NCBI GenBank assembly: GCA_027943245.1
Contig: JANDJZ010000050.1
Coordinates: 123,555 to 187,554 of the forward strand
DNA length: 64,000 nt
Direction: 5' to 3'
Origin: Acanthamoeba sp. SK_2022b
Taxonomy: Eukaryota; Discosea; Longamoebia; Acanthamoebidae
Shown: piece after piece, positions 58,502-64,000 of the stretch
Numbering within the stretch: position 1 is the first letter of the stretch
Layout: each line of letters opens with the position of its first letter
Notes under the pieces: model-generated
Seen by the model: only the letters and a program-made list of their open reading frames with translations
Told to the model about the DNA's origin: nothing
Database searches by the model: none
Position numbers and translations under genes: made by a program

Positions 58502-61500
58502 ATGGAATCGCCAGGCTGGCGGGAGCTCAGCTCCTCCACATCTTCGACGTCAGGCTCGTCGCTGTCGACATGCTCTATCATCTCGGTTGAAAGGAGCCTC
58601 ACCGATGGAGAGGGCACCAGCCCTACCCAGTGGAAGGGTGAACCAGCAAGCAGTCGGCACAAGAAGCCACCAGGTTCTGACGAGGAAATATCCAGCAGCG
58701 GCATCTTTTACAAGATGATGGGTGAAGGTGCGTTGACCTCTCTAGGCTTCTCCCGCTCGTCGCCAGGACGTGAAACACGAGGAGCGATGATGTATCCCTC
58801 CTCATACGACGGTACCGCCAGCACCTCGAGTTTGTATTCTTTTTCTTCTTCGGTAAAATGCCAATAATATTGCACGAACAGGCGAAGACTCGCAACCGTC
58901 ATCAACCGCAGCGTCTCCTCAAGCCAAGAAGAAGCGGAGTTGGATAGACAGATTCATGCAAAAGGACGGTCGCCACGAGATTAAGAAAGAGATAGCGGAA
59001 ACAGAAGCCCTTCGCAAGAGCAGGGACCGTCAGCAACATCAGCAGCAGCAGCAGCAGCAACCGCAACAGCTGCACCAGCAGGCACTGTCATCATCGCCGC
59101 CGCAACAGAGCCGGTGGCCTCCTAAAGAGGAGCGACCTGAGTCAAGCTTTTGCACGAACTGGCGCGCGCGTGAGGAGCTCTACCGCAAGAAGATTGAAGA
59201 GCTCACCGAGGCCGAGATCAGGGCAAACATTCAATTCTACGAGACGTCAGACCTGCTGGTGCTCGTCAAGAGCGTGCGAGGCCGCAAGGACCACGCCGCC
59301 TTCCGTATTCTCCAGCGACATCTGGAGGAGCTCTACCTCCTCAAGCACATCCTCTATGAACGTGGCTTCTATCTCAATTCTACCGATCCCCCGCTGGCCG
59401 CTGGGAGTACTCCCGACGCGTCGACCTATCACGGCCTCAAAGACCGAAAGAGCCATAACCTCCACATCCGATGCGAGGCCAAGACAACCAAGAACCTTGC
59501 CGAGTGCGTTTCCTCATCTCCGGCTACTCAGCACGGTGGTGGGATGGGTGGAACTGACTGTGGTCCTTTGCACAGGTGGTTGGAGATGATGGCGCTGCCC
59601 GTATCCACCAGACAGACGCGAACGCCCCGCAATAGCTCACACGCTTCATCGACTCCTCCTCGTTCACCCTCTTCATCAGAGATCAGAACTGAATCGCAGA
59701 CATGGTTTTCCAGGTTAGCGTCCCCTTTGCGCCGAGCGCACATATGTGTATCGAATGATGTACGCTTACTATGCGTGCATTGCTGTGCCGTTGATCAGAT
59801 CGGCCCGAAAGATATATGCCGAGGTGAACTATCACAACGACGTGCTTGAACTTTACCAACGCTGTATAGACGTGCTGGAGTTTGCCGACATCGAATCCAA
59901 GCTGGACTCTTCTCACTCTCACCAGCAATACGACTCGGCTTCGTCGCCCTCAACGGTTTCTTCCGCCTCAACGACCACAGTGAGTCTCAGGTAAGGAGCT
60001 TGCTGCGTCAGACACTAAGCGAAGGGGCCACTGCTCACCGTCCTCCGTTACAGGGACCAGCTCCTAAGCAAGCTCTTCCTCGACTTTGGAGAGTATTTCC
60101 TCTGGTGTGGAGACTATGTGGAGTCGACGCAGGCCCTCGTAAGGGCCTTGGTCGAGGTACCCTTGCACTACACGAACGACCAAGCGGCATGACCCGAGCT
60201 GACAGTCGCCCCCCCCCCTCCCACTTCTTGACACGACGTTGGGCACAGGAACCCGCCTGCCCACCAGCGTTGGGTCTGCTGCGGTGCAGCTTGCGGTTCC
60301 TTCCCTCGTCCGCACGCCTGCAAACTGCGGGTGTGCTAGCCAAGCTGCCGCCCAACATTCCTCCCGATGGAGACAAGGACATCATTTCGCTGTTCAATCA
60401 CGTTCTGAACGACCACTCCGGTCCCTACTCCCTGCACATACGGTATGCTCGCCCACTTGGCTGTCTCTCCCTCTCCCGCTTGACGTCTCACACGTTGGAA
60501 TTTGTCGTTTTTTATCACTATAGATTCCGAGTCCTGGCCTGGGTGATTGCTCGCTTGCGCTACTACAAGGAGAACAAGGTCAACATTGAGGGCGTGTACG
60601 GCCTGCTGCGCATATTGGTACGCCTCTTGCTCTGTTTTTGTCTTGACGTCAAGCGAGATACTGCTTGTGCTACGTCGTTAGCTGCTACTGTTCGCCCTAC
60701 ATCTCTCATCAACGCACACCAGGTGAGACTGTTCAACGACGACAACAAACACGTGAGGCAGTTGGCCAAGGGTGCTGTGTCCGACTTCGGAGATCGCGTG
60801 CTACGTATCGTAGACAATAACACCAAGGATCTCTTCAAGGAGTACCACATCTTCTCAGCAGTCCTCAAAGAGGTATCCCATGCGCACTCTGCATGTGGTT
60901 GTGGCCGACAACTCACCTTACGCCAAACGCGCTCAGAGGTCGGAGTTTTTCCAGCGTATGCTCGAGTCCGAGATGATGGAGAGCCAACCGGAGGAGCCGA
61001 TCACCATCCAGGTGGATAACCCGCGGGTGTTCAATGCTGCGATCGAGTATCTCTACACGCAGCAGATCGTTCTCAACGAGGACAATGCAGTAGACGTGCT
61101 GATGTGCGCCAACCAGTACAGCTTCACCGATCTTCTCCGGTTGGTAGAGGATTTCCTCTGTGTTCACCTTCAGTCATCGTCCCTGGAAGAGACTGGTAGC
61201 ATGCGCCGCTTTCTCCTGCCGCGCCCTCCAGAGCTAACGCTCGCCCAACACACTTCCTCCTGAACAGAGCACCTCTACCACGTGACCGAGGGCATGGTGT
61301 GTCCGCGGCTGCAGGGCATACTGCGACAGCGTCTGCGGTACCTCTTCGAGAAGACCATAGTGAACTCGGATCACGAGAAGTTTGTCAGCATGGCCCACGA
61401 TTACCCCATCCTCAAACGGCAGCTCTTCTTCACCGATCACTACCTCTGCCTGGCCCTTTACACTGGCAACAAGGTTCGATACACGTGTGTGCGTGTGTGT

Positions 61501-63347
61501 CGTGCAAATTGGACGTGATCTCACATACGTATCTATTCATGGGGGCAGACTATCGCGATGTCCATGCTGAGCTGGGGCGTGGGTCTCGAGAACAAGGAGA
61601 AGGAGAAGAAAGAGAAGAAGAAGGGTGGCAGCAAGTCCAAGGGCTCCAAGAGCAAGCCAAAGTCGCGCGTGCGCACCAAGGGCAAGGACAAGCAGAAGTC
61701 CTCCAAGGTCAAGGAGAAGGAGAAGGAGAGCAAGGAGAAGGAGAGGGAACCGACCTCAGAGGACGAGGAGGAAAAAGACCAGCGAGGCAGCTACTCGTCT
61801 TCCTCGTCAGCCTCCTCCACGTCCTTCACCCCGAGTAACACACCGGTGCCCGCCACCCCGGACGAGTTCCTCCCACTGGTACCTCCATGGTACTCCCACA
61901 CGTCGCTTCCGGCATTCGTCGCTCCGCAGAGCGAATTCAGCTCGCCCTCTCCGCCGGCATCGCCCAGGTACGCTCGCTCCTCGTGGAGCTCTTAGCGAGT
62001 CCCTCTCCTTCTAATAAGATGTGAATCGTCGGTACCTTTAGGCTGCATGGACCACAGCTCGGACTGACGAACGTCATTTCCATGTCGGGGTCGCCCCACT
62101 TGCTCTCCCCGCTCGCGATGACGACGCGCTCTCCTCCGGTGACGCGCCGGGACATGCGCGATTCCAAGGACAAGGACACCCAACAGCGCGATCCCATGCT
62201 CGGCTGCGTGACGATCCACGAGCTCAAGAAAAAGGAAAAGAAAGTGTGGAAGGGCTGGGAGGCCCCGTTGCTGATCGCCATTCGGAGAGGCTATCCCGAT
62301 ATCGTGAAGATTCTCCTCGATGGCGACGCCGATATCAACGTCTGCACTCACTCGGGCAAAACGCCTCTCGAGCTGGCCGTGAAGCGCGGTACGCCTCGCC
62401 TCTTCGCATCACCGCCACCCGTATCCGCTGACCGGCGGCACTTGTTTAGGTAAAAGCGGTTCGGGGAGCGACATTGTGGGTATGCTCGTGGAGGCTGGCA
62501 GCGACGTGAACCGGCGCAGGACGAAGAAGGCGCAGGAACAGCCGGTATTCAACGAGGACATGTACGTGGTGCACTTTGAACGCGAAAAGTACAACGCCAT
62601 CTTCGATATCAAGAACACGCTCAGAAAGGACACCACCCCGTTGATGGTAGCGGCCCAACACGGGTACATGCAGGTGCGACCATCATCTCTCTGCCTCACT
62701 CCTTTTAAAAACAAGACTCACCGCCACACAACGCACGAACTACCGTACAGACCATCGAATGGCTGATTGCCGGTGGGGCGGATGTGAACGTGGCCACGGA
62801 GAACATGAACACGCCGCTCATGGTGGCCAGCGCCTTTGGTCATCTCGAGTGTGCCAATAAGCTCGTCGAGGCGGGAGCGCAGGTCAACAAGTGCAACATC
62901 TTTGGCTGGAAGGCGCTTCACTTTGCAGTCCATGGAGGCTACGCCGACATCGTGATCGGTACTGACCGCCCTCTCCCGCTGTACAGCGGTGTTGCATGCA
63001 TTGATGAGAGACGGGTGCTTATTGTGGACAATGCAGCGCTGTTCAAGGCCGGGGCCAGGGACTCGCTGGCCATCTACAGCACCAACCCAGACAACACCAA
63101 TCCCAAGAGCAAAACAGCGCAGGTAGGGTTCCTATCCATCTTTTCTGTGTGACCCTTTGCGAATCGTGTCTTGACACTCATACGCAAACGCGTGCAACAA
63201 CAACAGGAGATGGCAGTGGATGTGGGACGAGATGACGTGATACGTGTCTTTGACATCTACCTCACCAAGATTCCCGCCTACGAACGCGAAATCAAGAAGA
63301 AGACCATCCTCGAGAAGAAGAACTCCTTCCACCATAGCAAGGGCTAG
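58502..63347 (+). CDS. BTB/POZ and ankyrin repeat protein
   Basis: ATG 58502 (MESPGWRELSSSTSSTSGSS). The order is: Ser-rich N-terminus; KKKRSWIDRFMQKDGRHEIK; a polyQ run (near 59040-59060); a helical region (EELYRKKIEELTEAEIRANI, QFYETSDLLVLVKSVRGRKD); an alpha-solenoid-like region (LLSKLFLDFGEYFLWCGDYV, IHIRFRVLAWVIARLRYYKE-like pieces); a BTB-like part (RSEFFQRMLESEMMESQPEE, VFNAAIEYLYTQQIVLN, LMCANQYSFTDLLRLVEDFL); a Lys/Glu-rich linker (61590-61760); then ankyrin repeats (APLLIAIRRGYPDIVKILLD, TPLMVAAQHGYMQ, TPLMVASAFGHLECANKLVE, WKALHFAVHGGYADIV). The end is KKKTILEKKNSFHHSKG at 63347. BTB proteins often recruit Cul3 ubiquitin ligase. The BTB's first strands look degenerate. About fifteen introns; no close named homologue recognised. 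Confidence 0.75.
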
Positions 63348-64000
63348 TTGTTTCTCTCTTCTTGCTACTCCAATTAAAATGCTTCACACGCGGTGGCGTG
63401 GTGAACATCGACACCGCCATTGAGCAACCCAATTACTACTGCGCGCGCGCGACTAAGAATCACGAAAGACGAGGAAACGAGTGTGCTTGAGAGAAGTGAA
63501 CTCGCACGAGGTGTCGTAAACTTGTCGTTCTCGTCTATCTGGTCTGCTCGACGCGTGCGACCAACAACGCGCCGACCCAACACCTTCTGATTTTCGTCGC
63601 AGTTCTCGCCTCGGTTCGGGTGTGCGTACATGAGGCCTCTTTCTATTGCTTTAGGGTGTACCGATCGGTACCGTGGTCTTGGGCAAGCCTGAAAGGCCAT
63701 TGGTCGTGACGTTCATCACCGTGTAGATGGACGAAATTTCCAATCGATTTTCGCCGGGAGACGATTAATTTCGCTCGCCTTGTTGGCGGGGTGGAGTGGT
63801 TGCCTCGGAAGGCCCACGCCGTCTTTATCAGCCACGGACAGCCGCCTCCCTCGTCAGTCACTCAACTCTCCCCCGCGAACCGCGCACGTCTCTTCCACCG
63901 CCTCGTCGGTATATCCTATCCTTCTTCGCCCGCCCACCTTGTCAGGTATCCCCAGACCGACCGAGGTCGAGTAGAAGCAATCAGAAAGAAGCATCTCTCT
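63348..64000. other. Intergenic to window end
   Basis: No gene is supported. A plus-strand frame at 63780-63974 (MLAGWSGCLGRPTPSLSA) is Ser/Pro-rich and not family-like. The stretch may be the upstream region of a gene beyond the window. Confidence 0.3.

Overview
The window reads as nuclear DNA of a free-living amoebozoan, most likely Acanthamoeba. The evidence is GC-rich coding sequence, many short GT-AG introns, genes packed on both strands, a Dictyostelium-type Ras, a Physarum spherulin-like cupin, and eukaryotic housekeeping genes with the expected domain order. The species call is inference. Most genes are split by introns, so each multi-exon entry gives the span from predicted start to stop codon, and internal splice sites are given only where I read them.

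Layout. 0-9.5 kb: an RNI-type LRR protein (+), an F-box/LRR protein (-), a secreted S66 LD-carboxypeptidase-like peptidase (-), the U5 snRNP 40K WD40 protein (-), and, divergent from it, a NOPCHAP1-like snoRNP chaperone (+). 9.8-13 kb: a CBS-domain protein, an SDR that lacks the catalytic Tyr, and tRNA-Leu(CAG). 13-15 kb: a lower-GC block with a decayed IS630/Tc1-type transposase. 15.1-23.4 kb: an F-box/MORN protein with tRNA-His(GTG) inside one intron, Ras, an intronless CDC48/p97, and a CANT1-type apyrase. 23.6-31.3 kb: a rearranged zone. Two ends of an FMN reductase-like gene flank a SWIM-finger fragment, an amino acid permease without a clear start, an uncertain gene, a damaged WDR26/GID7 gene and a low-complexity AT-rich block. 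31.6-42.2 kb: five minus-strand genes (S28 carboxypeptidase, PHRF1-like RING protein, Golgin A7/ERF4-like membrane protein, KAT5/Esa1 acetyltransferase, RPF1). 42.5-51.5 kb: a DA1-like LIM/metallopeptidase, a PhyH-type dioxygenase, a spherulin/germin cupin, a classical SDR, tRNA-Asn(GTT) and an RBR ubiquitin ligase fused to a GAT-like helical domain. 51.7-63.4 kb: a long coiled-coil protein, APC/C subunit 2 and a BTB/ankyrin protein.

How the genes relate. There is no operon-like pathway. A ubiquitin/proteostasis theme recurs: two F-box proteins, CDC48, WDR26/GID7, a RING ligase, an RBR ligase, the APC/C cullin subunit and a BTB protein. An RNA/ribosome-biogenesis theme also recurs: U5-40K, the NOPCHAP1-like chaperone, RPF1 and three tRNAs. 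Five gene pairs are divergent with less than 350 bp between start codons, suggesting shared promoters. Introns often carry 9-12 nt C homopolymers on the coding strand.
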